Assembly (NCBI GenBank): GCA_031290985.1
Contig: JARLJW010000013.1
Span: forward strand, 1-64,000
DNA from: Verrucomicrobiia bacterium
GTDB lineage: Bacteria > Verrucomicrobiota > Verrucomicrobiia > Limisphaerales > UBA11358
DNA: 64,000 bases
Direction: 5' to 3'
The position numbers and the translations under genes were made by a program. The notes below the pieces were generated by a model, which was given only the letters and a program-made list of their open reading frames with translations, did not search any database and was not told the DNA's origin. Below, one piece after another: positions 50,155 to 58,904 of this stretch (position 1 is its first letter; every line of letters begins with the position of its first letter).

Positions 50155-50643
50155 CTAATCCATTGATTGTTCTATTTCCTTTGCCCACTTCCGGCAAAAC
50201 CACAGCGGAATGGAACCAAACACCCCGAACGAACAATCAACCAACCGCCACCACACCGGAATCCCGCGCAGTGCGCCAAAGACAAACGCATACGGAATCA
50301 CCAGCGCACAAGCAATCAACCCAAAATCGAACAGCCACCGGTTCCGCACCGGATCGCGCAGCGCCCCGATGAACACCAGCGCGATCATAAAATGCCCGAA
50401 CGCCAGCCAGTCCGTGCCGTAGAAAAGAGCCGGGTAGTGCGACTGTGTTTGCATCAGCGCCTCGCGTATCTGCATCAACCACCCGCCAAGCACCGAAGAT
50501 TTGTCCGCTCCGCCCAGATGCTCTGCCAGCCAGTCCACTTCCGGCAGCAGCGGAATCGCCGTCACTCCGCTTAAAAACAGTCCGACAATAAAAAACCACG
50601 TCAGCAGTTTAATGCGGCCCCGCAATTGTTGTTCGCGTGTCAT
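50155..50643 (-). CDS. Four-helix membrane protein of unknown function
   Basis: The protein has 162 residues and about four membrane helices (LLTWFFIVGLFLSGVTAIPL, FGHFMIALVFIGALRDPVRN, FGLIACALVIPYAFVFGAL, CSFGVFGSIPLWFCRKWAK). I do not know the family. It is the last gene of a long co-directional run of membrane protein genes. The ATG at 50643 is used. Confidence 0.75.
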   Translation of the reverse strand: MTREQQLRGRIKLLTWFFIVGLFLSGVTAIPLLPEVDWLAEHLGGADKSSVLGGWLMQIREALMQTQSHYPALFYGTDWLAFGHFMIALVFIGALRDPVRNRWLFDFGLIACALVIPYAFVFGALRGIPVWWRLVDCSFGVFGSIPLWFCRKWAKEIEQSMD

Positions 50644-50683
50644 GGTTCTTTCAAAATTTGCCAAGGGAGATGCGCCGCTGCGG

Positions 50684-50718
50684 GATTGGAGCTTGGATGT
50701 GGGAACATGGAGCTTTCC
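50684..50718 (-). repeat. Dispersed repeat B, partial reverse copy
   Basis: GATTGGAGCTTGGATGTGGG and then AACATGGAGCTTTCC is a reversed, shortened relative of the CCAACATCCAAGCTCC...GAAGCTCC repeat at 8721. It lies between the DUF1361 gene and the following gene. Confidence 0.55.
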
Positions 50719-51420
50719 TCATTGCTTCGCCCCGGCAATCCTCTCCGACGGCGGCAGTTTCGTCAGCGAATAAAACATCAGATACGCGATGAATAAAAAC
50801 ACCGCGAACAAAGTCGAGAACACATACGGCCGCGCATCGCCAAATGGATCCGCCACCCAGCCGCCCGCCCGTTGAAACAAGGACATCGGCCGCCACAGCA
50901 CATCCCAGGTGTTAAAGCGCAGGAACCTCCCTATAAAAACCCCCACGCCGCTCAGCCCCGCCACACCCATGGTGAAAAGCCACCCCATCACGCGGCCGTA
51001 CCGGTTCGCCACCACCGACTGCACGATGTACAACGATACAAAGCCCAGCATCAGACCCGTCAACGCGCACGAAAGGATCATCAGCATGTCCGTCCAGTAA
51101 TGTGGAAAATACCGGTTCGTCAAATGGGTCAGATCCGTGAAAATGTATGGCGCATTTGGAAAAAACAGCAGCCAGGTCACGCCCCAGCCCGCCAGCCGCC
51201 ACCGTCGCCGCCCGCCCTGCACATGCTGGTCACACAACAGCAGGGCAAAGATCAGCGGCAACCACGCCAGAAACAGATTCCAACCCAGGAACGCATAGCG
51301 CAGGTTGCCATCCATGATGAGGCGCGTGGCCACCAGCACCGCGCACACCGCCGAGGCGAACATCAACGCCAGCACCGGCGTGGCCAGGTCAGGTTTGAAC
51401 AGCAGTCGGAACAATTTCAT
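50719..51420 (-). CDS. DUF1361-family membrane protein
   Basis: This 233-residue, seven-helix membrane protein has the family signature YAFLGWNLFLAWLPLIFALL, then WLLFFPNAPYIFTDLTHLTN and TGLMLGFVSLYIV. The family has no established role. It follows the two-helix protein gene by 18 bp on the same strand and is part of the membrane-protein operon. Confidence 0.9.
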   Translation of the reverse strand: MKLFRLLFKPDLATPVLALMFASAVCAVLVATRLIMDGNLRYAFLGWNLFLAWLPLIFALLLCDQHVQGGRRRWRLAGWGVTWLLFFPNAPYIFTDLTHLTNRYFPHYWTDMLMILSCALTGLMLGFVSLYIVQSVVANRYGRVMGWLFTMGVAGLSGVGVFIGRFLRFNTWDVLWRPMSLFQRAGGWVADPFGDARPYVFSTLFAVFLFIAYLMFYSLTKLPPSERIAGAKQ

Positions 51421-51438
51421 AAAAAATTTACTCGGCGC

Positions 51439-51741
51439 TCATTTTCGACGGCACTTCTGCCAGAGGGCTAAAAGCATCGCCGCCAAAACCAGCACCGGTA
51501 CCAATACCACAAATGCCAGATAAATGAAGATGTAAGCCAGGCCCAGTATCTGGGAAATTTGCCAGCCCAGCGCGACTGATTCTACGGTGCCATTTAATAT
51601 GCAAGTGAATGCCCGCAGCCCCGCCAGTTGCGCCACCAGGAAAAACAGGCTGATGCCCCCGGCCCACCGCAGCATGAACGTGACCGGCTGAAATTCTGCC
51701 GGCCGGAAAATCGCTGGTCGCCGGCCAAAAAATTTGCTCAT
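51439..51741 (-). CDS. Two-helix small membrane protein
   Basis: This 100-residue protein has hydrophobic segments at about 25-45 (AGGISLFFLVAQLAGLRAF) and about 60-95 (LGLAYIFIYLAFVVLVPVLV), with basic ends. The family is unrecognised. The ATG at 51741 overlaps the stop of the upstream gene by 4 bp, so it is translationally coupled to the helical-enzyme-like gene. Confidence 0.7.
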   Translation of the reverse strand: MSKFFGRRPAIFRPAEFQPVTFMLRWAGGISLFFLVAQLAGLRAFTCILNGTVESVALGWQISQILGLAYIFIYLAFVVLVPVLVLAAMLLALWQKCRRK

Positions 51742-52925
51742 GGTTTCCCTCCCGTCTTCGCTATTTGCCAGAGCGGTCCCAGCGTTGCCGCGTACAGCAG
51801 CGCCGCGTCGCCCACCTGGTTGCTCGCGCAATATTTCAACCGCCCACGTGAATGTTGCGGAAAACCGGCAAAATCCACCGTCGCCGCCAGCGATTGCAAG
51901 AACGACGCGTCGCCAAATGCCGCCGCCCCGATAAACGCCATGCCGCTCGATCCGGCGCTGATGTCAAATCCCGGGAAAATCGGCCCGGAATCCACGTTGG
52001 CCGGTCCCGGCCATGTGGCCGGCCATTCATGGGCGTAACCAAAACCCAGCGTCACCGTGCCCAGTTCCTTCCGCGCCCGCTCATATTGGTCACGGGCGAA
52101 ATCTTCGTCCAACAACTGCAGGCTGTGCGCCGCCATCCACAGCGTCGATCCCTGCGGGCCTGCCAACGGCGCGCCCGTGGTCGTGAAGCTGGCGATCAGC
52201 AAGCCCGACTTTGGATCCACCAATTTTTCCCGCGCCATCGCCACCCAGCCGTGGATGAGCGCTGAATGATCGCTTCCGTCCAGGCGGTCGGCTAGCTTCA
52301 TCGCATCCAGCGCCACGCAATGATCAAAGGTCCAGCATTCGTCCGGGTAACTCTCCAGCATCAGGTGCGGGCTGTTGTGCAGGCCGTCCGCCATCAGGTC
52401 CACCCGCTCGGTCAGCAGCTGTTTATACTCCGCTTTTTCCTCCACCATCCGCCGCGCCGCCAGCATCAGCCCGATTTCTCCATCCAGAAAGAGGCTCCGT
52501 GCCGGCCGCACCACATATTGGTCCGGCTTCGCATAGGACATCAGGAAAAAACAGATTCCCTGTTCCTTTTCGATTCGCAATGTCTCGTCAATGATCCGGT
52601 CCATGACCCGCAGATTTGCCACCTTGGATGCCGGCTCGCGCAGGCTCATGTTTGCCAGCGACCAGACCAGGAAGCTGCGCCCCATGAAATCCCATTCCGG
52701 GTTGCTGTTCCGCATTTTTCCCACCTCCATCTTTTGCCGCGCCGGGTCCGTCCAAAGCTCCAGCTGTTCCGCCGCCAACGCCCGCGCCTTCGGTGATATC
52801 CCCGCCTCCTGCCGGAAACCATTCACCGGCCGGAGAAAAACGAAATGCAGGCACGGCAACCAGACGGCAGTGGCGATGACCATTGCCACCAACCCTGCCA
52901 ACAATCTTTGCGATCTTGTTTTCAT
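51738..52925 (-). CDS. Membrane-anchored alpha-helical protein, possible (alpha/alpha)6 enzyme
   Basis: The protein has 395 residues. One N-terminal membrane helix (LLAGLVAMVIATAVWLPCLH) is followed by an all-helical soluble domain with conserved-looking acidic and aromatic stretches (NSNPEWDFMGRSFLVWSLAN, SYPDECWTFDHCVALDAMKL, HEWPATWPGPANVDSGPIFP, GFDISAGSSGMAFIGAAAFG). The pattern suggests a six-hairpin barrel like those of glycosidases or of the linalool dehydratase-isomerase group. I cannot assign it firmly. It is the only likely soluble enzyme in an operon otherwise made of membrane proteins, and so is probably its catalytic core. Confidence 0.7.
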   Translation of the reverse strand: MKTRSQRLLAGLVAMVIATAVWLPCLHFVFLRPVNGFRQEAGISPKARALAAEQLELWTDPARQKMEVGKMRNSNPEWDFMGRSFLVWSLANMSLREPASKVANLRVMDRIIDETLRIEKEQGICFFLMSYAKPDQYVVRPARSLFLDGEIGLMLAARRMVEEKAEYKQLLTERVDLMADGLHNSPHLMLESYPDECWTFDHCVALDAMKLADRLDGSDHSALIHGWVAMAREKLVDPKSGLLIASFTTTGAPLAGPQGSTLWMAAHSLQLLDEDFARDQYERARKELGTVTLGFGYAHEWPATWPGPANVDSGPIFPGFDISAGSSGMAFIGAAAFGDASFLQSLAATVDFAGFPQHSRGRLKYCASNQVGDAALLYAATLGPLWQIAKTGGKP

Positions 52926-52932
52926 CGCCACA

Positions 52933-53676
52933 TTAGTATCCGGCACACCGCCCGTTTGCCTCTGGCTTTTTATCGGCGGCCATCAAGGCGTCCTTTTGCA
53001 CGCGGAGCCGCCAGATCAATTGCAGCAACGGCGCACCCATCAAGAATAGTGCGATGCCAAAGAGCGCCCAGTTGAACTTTTCCGGCAGGACCATGCGGAT
53101 GACATCCAGCCCGCGATGCGCCACCGCGATGGAATCTGCCATGAAGACGTAAAGCGCGAGCGCCATGCCGCCAAGATTCAAGATCCACACCCGCCAGTTT
53201 GCCGCCGGGGGCGCGGGTGGCGGCGAAAACTGGCTGGCGAATGTGCCCCACGCGATCATCAGCACCGCAATCAGAACCGGCGAGAGCACCGGACCCCACC
53301 ATGGCATCGGCAGCAAAAATAAAATGTCCCAATCCAGCAGCGAATGCGGCCACCCGCAGATCATTTTCAGAAAGACGTAATAAAAGATGTCCCACACGCC
53401 GAAAGCGATGGCCGCATAGCCGATGCGTGCCCGCCAGGTGCGCCCCGCAAGCACGCCCACGGAAAAAAGCATCACGAGCGTGGCGAATTCGCGCGTCAAT
53501 TCCACCCGTGCAAACCCGCCGATCATCGGCAGCGGATCAGGTTGATACGGCTCGATACGACCGATCATTGAGCGCAGGTAAAAGACCACCGCCGACTCCA
53601 CCCAAGCCATCGCCCCGGCGTAGATCGCAACGATCAGCCAGCGGCCCCAATCCGGTTTGTACGCAACATTTTTCAT
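52933..53676 (-). CDS. Multi-helix membrane protein of unknown function
   Basis: This 247-residue protein has about six membrane helices (WLIVAIYAGAMAWVESAVVF, FATLVMLFSVGVLAG, YAAIAFGVWDIFYYVFLKMI, LNLGGMALALYVFMADS, FNWALFGIALFLMGAPLLQL). The GVWDIFYYVFLKM segment looks conserved, but I cannot name the family. It lies between the possible enzyme (7 bp downstream) and the 237-residue membrane protein (6 bp upstream). Confidence 0.78.
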   Translation of the reverse strand: MKNVAYKPDWGRWLIVAIYAGAMAWVESAVVFYLRSMIGRIEPYQPDPLPMIGGFARVELTREFATLVMLFSVGVLAGRTWRARIGYAAIAFGVWDIFYYVFLKMICGWPHSLLDWDILFLLPMPWWGPVLSPVLIAVLMIAWGTFASQFSPPPAPPAANWRVWILNLGGMALALYVFMADSIAVAHRGLDVIRMVLPEKFNWALFGIALFLMGAPLLQLIWRLRVQKDALMAADKKPEANGRCAGY

Positions 53677-53682
53677 TTTGTC

Positions 53683-54396
53683 CTATCCAAAAGTTATCCG
53701 GCACACCGCATTGAAAACCGTTTCAAAAAAACTTCCCTGGAAACAATCCGACCCGATGAATGCCACCGGCTTGTTTGCCTCCCAGATGAACGGGCGCAGC
53801 ACCCACGAAATCTGGCTCCCCATAAAAAGGTTCACCGCCAGCCACGCCAGCAGCACGTGCAACCCCGCCCGCGCGCTGCCGGACCATTGCCGCAGCAATG
53901 GCAGCAGCCGCACATTCCCGATCACCCCCGCCAGCGCCACGAACACCGCCAGCGTCAGTTGCAACACCGCATATTCCGGCGACTTGATGGTCGTTCCCGC
54001 CGCCAGCGGCGGCGTGTTGTACACGATGAACCACGCCACCGGGCTCAACGCCCCCAGCACGATCGACGTCACCGCAAAACTGATCAGCACCATCGTGAAA
54101 GACTGCCGGAATGTGAGGTTCAGCCCGAGCAACGGCGCCAGCATCCCGTTCAACAAACCGTTGCCCGCCGTCGTCAGCAGCATCACCAACGGCAGCTTGA
54201 TGCCCGTGTAAACCGCCTGCCACGGATCGCGCCAACTCCCCATCACCGCGCCATAACTCCCTGCCCCCACGACCACGGCGATCACGCAAAATGCCACCAA
54301 GTTCAGCGGCCGCCGGGCTACCCATCCATAAAAAGCCTCCGGTGCCGCCGCCAAAAATTCGCTGACAGACCGTGGAGCTGGTGTGGCAGCAGTCAC
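53683..54396 (-). CDS. Six-helix membrane protein, paralogue 1
   Basis: This 237-residue protein shares a distinctive core with the product of 55221-55940: YGAVMG-W, IKLPLVMLLTTAGNGLLNGM, LAPLLGLNLTFRQSF, then GSQISWVLRPF. It has about six membrane helices. Some databases give relatives an 'actin-binding WH2' label, which I regard as a misnomer. It starts with GTG at 54396, exactly after the stop of the preceding gene. Function is unknown. Confidence 0.8.
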   Translation of the reverse strand: MTAATPAPRSVSEFLAAAPEAFYGWVARRPLNLVAFCVIAVVVGAGSYGAVMGSWRDPWQAVYTGIKLPLVMLLTTAGNGLLNGMLAPLLGLNLTFRQSFTMVLISFAVTSIVLGALSPVAWFIVYNTPPLAAGTTIKSPEYAVLQLTLAVFVALAGVIGNVRLLPLLRQWSGSARAGLHVLLAWLAVNLFMGSQISWVLRPFIWEANKPVAFIGSDCFQGSFFETVFNAVCRITFG

Positions 54397-55200
54397 TCAA
54401 TTCCTTCCCCGCGCATTGTTTTCACCATCCTGCTGCTTCAAGCAATCAGCCCAGTGCGCCAGAAAAAACTGCTTCTCCGTCGGAAAAAACGTGTCCGACC
54501 GGCCGAGGATCGGCCGCAGCGCCGTTGTCATCTGCACCGCCACCAGCAGAAAGATGATGACCCACACATTCAATCCCGCGTGCGATTTCGCGTTCGTGTG
54601 CGCAAATCCGTTCTGCATGAACCGCACCCCGAACAGCATCGCCACAAACCAGAAGACCAGGTGCAGAAAACCCATCCATGCGATCGAGCTGGTGGACTGC
54701 GAAAAAATCCACGCCACCGGCGCGAAACCCACCAGCAGGATCGTCATCAGCATCAGCAGCCCCGCCAGCAGGCCGCAGACCTCCGCCAGCCGCGCCTGCG
54801 ACCCGCTCAGGCAGGTGAAGATGTACAGGCTCGGCAGGCAGATCGTCGCGGAGATGAACAATCCGGCCGCGATCTTCACCGGCGCGGCCCACAGTTGCTC
54901 GTGACCGGAAAAGGTTCCCGCCACCACGCCATACACCGCCGCACATGCCAGCGCCACGAACAACATGCCGCCGATCAATTTCCCGCTGCCCGGCTGGCGC
55001 AGTTGAAACATCAGCCGGCGCGGATGGCGCAGCAGTGCCTCGATGGCCGCGAACGCGTGGGGAATGGCGACGCGTTCTGCCGGGTCATCACCCAGCGGCC
55101 GGTTGCCCGCCAGCGGCGGAGTTGCCAGCGGTGGCACAGGTGGCGGCGTGGGCCGGTCGGCGGGTGGGATCATCGGTGGTACCGGATTATTTTCGTTCAT
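54397..55200 (-). CDS. Pro-rich Yip1-like membrane protein
   Basis: The protein has 267 residues. A Pro-rich cytoplasmic head (about 1-50) is followed by about six membrane helices. The segment GLFISATICLPSLYIFTCLS occupies the same position as the LLTTAGNGLLNGMLAPLLG motif of the flanking paralogues and may be a diverged third copy. It lies between the two paralogues and abuts the downstream one. Function is unknown. Confidence 0.75.
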   Translation of the reverse strand: MNENNPVPPMIPPADRPTPPPVPPLATPPLAGNRPLGDDPAERVAIPHAFAAIEALLRHPRRLMFQLRQPGSGKLIGGMLFVALACAAVYGVVAGTFSGHEQLWAAPVKIAAGLFISATICLPSLYIFTCLSGSQARLAEVCGLLAGLLMLMTILLVGFAPVAWIFSQSTSSIAWMGFLHLVFWFVAMLFGVRFMQNGFAHTNAKSHAGLNVWVIIFLLVAVQMTTALRPILGRSDTFFPTEKQFFLAHWADCLKQQDGENNARGRN

Positions 55201-55220
55201 AATTCATGGATGTTGATGTT

Positions 55221-55940
55221 TCAGTGGAATAGGAAGATTCGTTGCAAGGCATGGAAAACCGCCTCGTAAAAACTGCCACGCATGGCGTGTTCCCGGAACA
55301 ATTGCACCGGCAGGTCGGGCGAACCGATGAACGGACGCATGATCCAAGAAAGCTGGCTGCCCAGGAAAAGATTGCCCCACAGCCATGCTAACATCACCCG
55401 TCGCGCCACTGCCCGGCTGCCGCCGATGGTTTGGAGCAGTTGCAACAGGCGCAGGTTGCCCGTGACGCCCGCCAGCGCGATCACCGCCACATGCGCCAGG
55501 ATGATCAGGCTGTAGGCCGGCGCGCCCGCGGCGCCCGTCGTCAGCGGCGGCGCATTCCAGATCAAAAATATAATCAGCGGACTGAACGCTCCGAGGATCG
55601 CCGCCGTGATGGCGTGGCTCATCACGATCACCGAAAACGACTGCCGGAACGGGATGTTCAATCCCAGCAACGGCGCCAGCATCCCGTTGATCAGCGCATT
55701 GCCGAACGTCGTCAGCAGGATGATCAGCGGAAATTTTATCGCCACGTACAACCCCTGCTGTGGTGCGCGCCACCAGCCCATTGCCGCCCCGTAAAGCCCC
55801 GCGCCCAAGATGATCACGCCGATATGCAGCGTAAACCTTCGCGCATCCCAACGCGCACTCCACTCCGCGATGGCCTGCGTTTCTCCACGCAACAGCACGC
55901 TGATTTCTGATAAACTGAATCTGTGAGTTTGAGCGGACAT
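55221..55940 (-). CDS. Six-helix membrane protein, paralogue 2
   Basis: This 239-residue protein is clearly homologous to the product of 53683-54396, with the matching blocks YGAAMGWWRAPQQGLYVAIK, LTTFGNALINGMLAPLLGLN, FRQSF and NLFLGSQLSWIMRPF. I chose the ATG at 55940. It is the first of the eight co-directional membrane genes that end at 50155. The preceding radical SAM gene ends 106 bp upstream and may share the transcript. Confidence 0.8.
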   Translation of the reverse strand: MSAQTHRFSLSEISVLLRGETQAIAEWSARWDARRFTLHIGVIILGAGLYGAAMGWWRAPQQGLYVAIKFPLIILLTTFGNALINGMLAPLLGLNIPFRQSFSVIVMSHAITAAILGAFSPLIIFLIWNAPPLTTGAAGAPAYSLIILAHVAVIALAGVTGNLRLLQLLQTIGGSRAVARRVMLAWLWGNLFLGSQLSWIMRPFIGSPDLPVQLFREHAMRGSFYEAVFHALQRIFLFH

Positions 55941-56046
55941 CAAGACACCTCAAGGCTTCGCTGATTACCGGATTGGACGGGTTGGTTTCCATATGTGTTC
56001 AATCATGGCGTCGCAAGTTTTGTTCATGGCTCCCGTGAGTTTACTT

Positions 56047-57534
56047 TCATACGCTGGCCGGGAATGGCGTCGTCACCTGCGCTGGAGGCGTTGTTGATTC
56101 CGTCATGGCCGCCAGCCGTCGGCGAAACACCAGATGCCGCAACCGCGTCATTTCCACCAGCGGCCGCCAGACCGCATGCACCGCCTGGTGTTTGATAAGA
56201 AAACGCCAGAGCCGGTTTGAACGCTTGTAAAGATAACAGCCGGCGAAGTAGGCCGGCAGCGCCGACAGTTCTCCGGGCCGCCGCCGCCAGATGGACGCGT
56301 GTGAGAACAACCGGCGGTACAGCCAGTCATATCCCAGCAATAATTCTTCCGGTGTCAGATGTTTCGGCCGGAAGACGACGTGCGCGGTGTCATATTTCTC
56401 CCAATCGCGGTGCAGCAAACGTCCCTCGGCTTCCATCTGCCGGAACAGCGGCGTGCCCGGGTACGGTGTCAAGATATGGAAGGTCGCGCACTCCATCCGG
56501 TTGGCTTCGATCCACTGCGCCAGGGTCGTGAATGTGTCCTTGCGGTCACCATCAAACCCCACCACAAAACTGCCGTTCACCTGGATGCCGTGGTCGCGGA
56601 AGATTTGCAGGCGGCGCGCATAATCTTCCGCCCGCGGGGTGCGCTTGCGGGCATCTGCCAGGTTTTGATCCGTGAGGGATTCAAATCCGATGAAAACCCC
56701 CGTGCAACCGGCCAGCGCCATTTCGCGCACCAGCGACGGTTCATCGGTCACATCCAGCGTCACGGCGGCGCTCCAGATTTTTTTTACCGGTTGCAATGCG
56801 CGGCAGAGCGCGCGCAAATAATCACGCTTGGAACCCAGGTTATTGTCAATGAACACCGCGTAAGGCTGACGGTCCGCCTCGAACTGGCGGCGGATGTCCT
56901 CCGGTTCGCGGACACGATACGGCATGCGCAAGCCGTCGGTGGCCAGGTAGCAGAATCCACAGCGGTTGTGGCATCCGCGCGTGGCGATCAGGCTGGTGGT
57001 CGTCAAATAGCTCCGGCGGGTCAGCAAATCACGGCGGGGCGGCGGGTCAAGTTCGTAGGGCCGTTCGTAAGTCGCCTCATAACGCGGCTTCAATTCACCG
57101 CGTTCGACGTCGCGCAAGATTTCCGGCCAGAGCTGCACGCCGTCGCCGATGGCCAGCGCATCCGCGTGCGGCGCGACCTCCTCCGGGCACGCCTGCGTGT
57201 GCAGGCCCCCGAGGATCACTTTGCTTCCCTGCGCGCGGTACCAGGCCGCCAGTTCATAGGCGCGCTTCGCAAAGGTCAGATGCACCGTGATTCCGACGAC
57301 TTCCGGCACCGGTTCGACCGGTGGCGAGCCTTGCAATAGATTTTCATCCCAATACCGAACCTGCCAGTGCGCGGGTGTCGCGCCTGCCAGCGAGGTCAGC
57401 GCGAGCGTCGGAGTGAGGACGTGCTTGCCGAAACTACCGTGCGGTGACTTGGCGTAAAATGGATTGATCAACAGCGCCGTTCGCGGTGCGGGTTTGCAAT
57501 GGGTCGGCGGCGGAAGTGCCGGTGCGATGGACAT
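56047..57534 (-). CDS. Radical SAM protein with N-terminal B12-binding-like domain
   Basis: The protein has 495 residues. A cobalamin-binding-like Rossmann domain (about 20-150; TALLINPFYAKSP, EVVGITVHLTFAKRA, VILGGLHTQACPEE) lacks an obvious DxHxxG, so B12 binding is doubtful. The radical SAM core has C188, C192 and C195 (TRGCHNRCGFCYL), and the core runs to about 400 (VFIGFESLTDQNLADARKRT, FHILTPYPGTPLF). A DUF4070-like C-terminal part follows. Relatives modify lipids or natural products. Its position between ispH and the membrane-protein run hints at isoprenoid or lipid modification. That is inference. Confidence 0.88.
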   Translation of the reverse strand: MSIAPALPPPTHCKPAPRTALLINPFYAKSPHGSFGKHVLTPTLALTSLAGATPAHWQVRYWDENLLQGSPPVEPVPEVVGITVHLTFAKRAYELAAWYRAQGSKVILGGLHTQACPEEVAPHADALAIGDGVQLWPEILRDVERGELKPRYEATYERPYELDPPPRRDLLTRRSYLTTTSLIATRGCHNRCGFCYLATDGLRMPYRVREPEDIRRQFEADRQPYAVFIDNNLGSKRDYLRALCRALQPVKKIWSAAVTLDVTDEPSLVREMALAGCTGVFIGFESLTDQNLADARKRTPRAEDYARRLQIFRDHGIQVNGSFVVGFDGDRKDTFTTLAQWIEANRMECATFHILTPYPGTPLFRQMEAEGRLLHRDWEKYDTAHVVFRPKHLTPEELLLGYDWLYRRLFSHASIWRRRPGELSALPAYFAGCYLYKRSNRLWRFLIKHQAVHAVWRPLVEMTRLRHLVFRRRLAAMTESTTPPAQVTTPFPASV

Positions 57535-57546
57535 TTCCGGCGGCAG

Positions 57547-57624
57547 TCAGAGCGGCTTGCGCGGCTGATAGAAAGGATCCTCCATCTCATTTTGCCCGTA
57601 ATGTTTAAACCAGGCATTTTTCAT
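57547..57624 (-). CDS. 25-codon ORF between ispH and the radical SAM gene
   Basis: The predicted peptide starts MKNAWFKHYGQNEMED and ends FYQPRKPL. Its ATG at 57624 lies inside the end of ispH, behind a good Shine-Dalgarno (AAGGA, 6 bp spacing), which is unusual in this window. It ends 12 bp before the radical SAM ATG. It could be a small protein, a substrate peptide for the radical SAM enzyme or a coupling ORF. Confidence 0.45.
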   Translation of the reverse strand: MKNAWFKHYGQNEMEDPFYQPRKPL

Positions 57625-58471
57625 GTTGTTCCTTGGGTGTCTGCGTTTGTTTGACCTGGCGTTCCACTTCATTAATGAGGTTGTCCGGCGTCGAAGTGCC
57701 CGCCGTGATGCCGACCACGTCGTCGGCAAAAAACCAGTCCGCCCGCAGCGCTTCCGCCGTCTGCACGTGATGGACGCGGTCGCAGAACCGCGAGCACGTC
57801 TTGACCAGCTCATGCGTGTTGTTGCTGTGCGCGCCGCCGATGACGATCACCACGTCGCACTGCTGCGCCAGTTCCACGGCTGCGCTCTGCCGCTGCTTCG
57901 TGGGCTGGCAAACTGTGTCGATGAACCGCACCTCTGCATCCGGAAACTGCTCGCGCAACCTCTGAACCAGTTGCCGCACCCGTTCCACCGGCTGCGTGGT
58001 CTGCGCCATCACTCCAAACCGCGCCCGCTCAGTCAGTTTGGCGATGTCTTCCTCGCTCAACACCACGTCGTATTCCGCCAAATCCTCCGTCAGCCCGCGC
58101 ACTTCCACATGATCGCGCTTCCCGATGATCACCGGGTGAAACCCGTCGCCCACCAGCCCGGCCAGCGCCCGGTGCGCCACGTGCACCAGCGGGCACGTCG
58201 CCTCCAGCACCCGCAATCCCTGCTGCCGGGCGGATTCCCGTCGCCCTTCGGACGCCCCATGGGCCGTGATCATGACCGCCGGCGTGGCGACCGCCTGTGG
58301 CTCGTGCTGGATCTCAATGCCGCGTTCGCGCAGTTCCGCCAGCACCGATTCATTGTGGACGAGGTCGCCGAGGATGGTCAGCGGCTCCCGTCGCGCCGTG
58401 TCCAGCGCCAGCGCGATGGCATCGCGCACGCCAAAACACATGCCCAGATGTTCCGCTCGTATGATTTTCAT
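57605..58471 (-). CDS. ispH: 4-hydroxy-3-methylbut-2-enyl diphosphate reductase (IspH/LytB)
   Basis: This 288-residue Fe-S enzyme makes IPP and DMAPP in the last step of the MEP isoprenoid pathway. The three cluster cysteines are Cys12 (GMCFGV), Cys93 (EATCPLV) and Cys188 (DTVCQPT). The LVHNES motif and the GGAHSNNTHEL motif are present. The usual H-P-E-V loop reads DHVEVRG. The ATG at 58471 gives the standard MKIIRAEHLGMCFG start; an upstream frame adds 50 unlike residues. It is the first gene of the minus-strand run leading to the radical SAM gene. Confidence 0.95.
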   Translation of the reverse strand: MKIIRAEHLGMCFGVRDAIALALDTARREPLTILGDLVHNESVLAELRERGIEIQHEPQAVATPAVMITAHGASEGRRESARQQGLRVLEATCPLVHVAHRALAGLVGDGFHPVIIGKRDHVEVRGLTEDLAEYDVVLSEEDIAKLTERARFGVMAQTTQPVERVRQLVQRLREQFPDAEVRFIDTVCQPTKQRQSAAVELAQQCDVVIVIGGAHSNNTHELVKTCSRFCDRVHHVQTAEALRADWFFADDVVGITAGTSTPDNLINEVERQVKQTQTPKEQHEKCLV

Positions 58472-58598
58472 GGTTTTTGGTTGGAACGCCGGTCCCCGGT
58501 CCGGCGGGCCGGCGCTCCAAATTGGTTTGGTTGGGTTAAATTCACTTTGTACCACAAAGTGTAAGACGTCAACCGTCCAAATTTGTTCAAAATTATTT

Positions 58599-58904
58599 TC
58601 ATGCCTTGTGCTGGCGGACAATCTGTTCGAGCAGGTTGATGTAATCCGTGAAGGCTTTCCGCCCGGCTTTGGTGAGCGAGCAGGTGGTCAGCGAACGGTT
58701 GTTCTGATAGGACTTTGCGACGGAAATAAAACCGCCCTCCTGCAGGATGCGGATGTGCGTGTTGAGGTTGCCATCCGTCATTTCCAAGGTGTCCCGCAGT
58801 TCGGTAAAGGAAAGCTCCGGCGACGCCGCCAAGGCGGACATGATCGCGAGCCGCCCCTTCTCGTGGATGATGCGGTCGAGTTGTAAGAACGGTTCGGGAT
58901 TCAC
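58599..58904 (-). CDS. Winged-helix transcriptional regulator
   Basis: This 101-residue ArsR/MarR-like winged-helix protein has HTH region FTELRDTLEMTDGNLNTHIR and wing YQNNRSLTTCSLTKAGRKAF. Single-domain regulators of this kind often pair with a membrane protein. It starts with GTG at 58904, overlapping the upstream membrane-protein stop by 4 bp (GTGA), which supports this short start over a longer one. The pair is probably autoregulatory. Confidence 0.85.
   Translation of the reverse strand: MNPEPFLQLDRIIHEKGRLAIMSALAASPELSFTELRDTLEMTDGNLNTHIRILQEGGFISVAKSYQNNRSLTTCSLTKAGRKAFTDYINLLEQIVRQHKA

Noticed and set aside
53857..55269. 470-codon plus-strand frame across three membrane genes
   Set aside because: It is antisense to three tightly packed membrane protein genes and is extremely Arg/Gln/His-rich.
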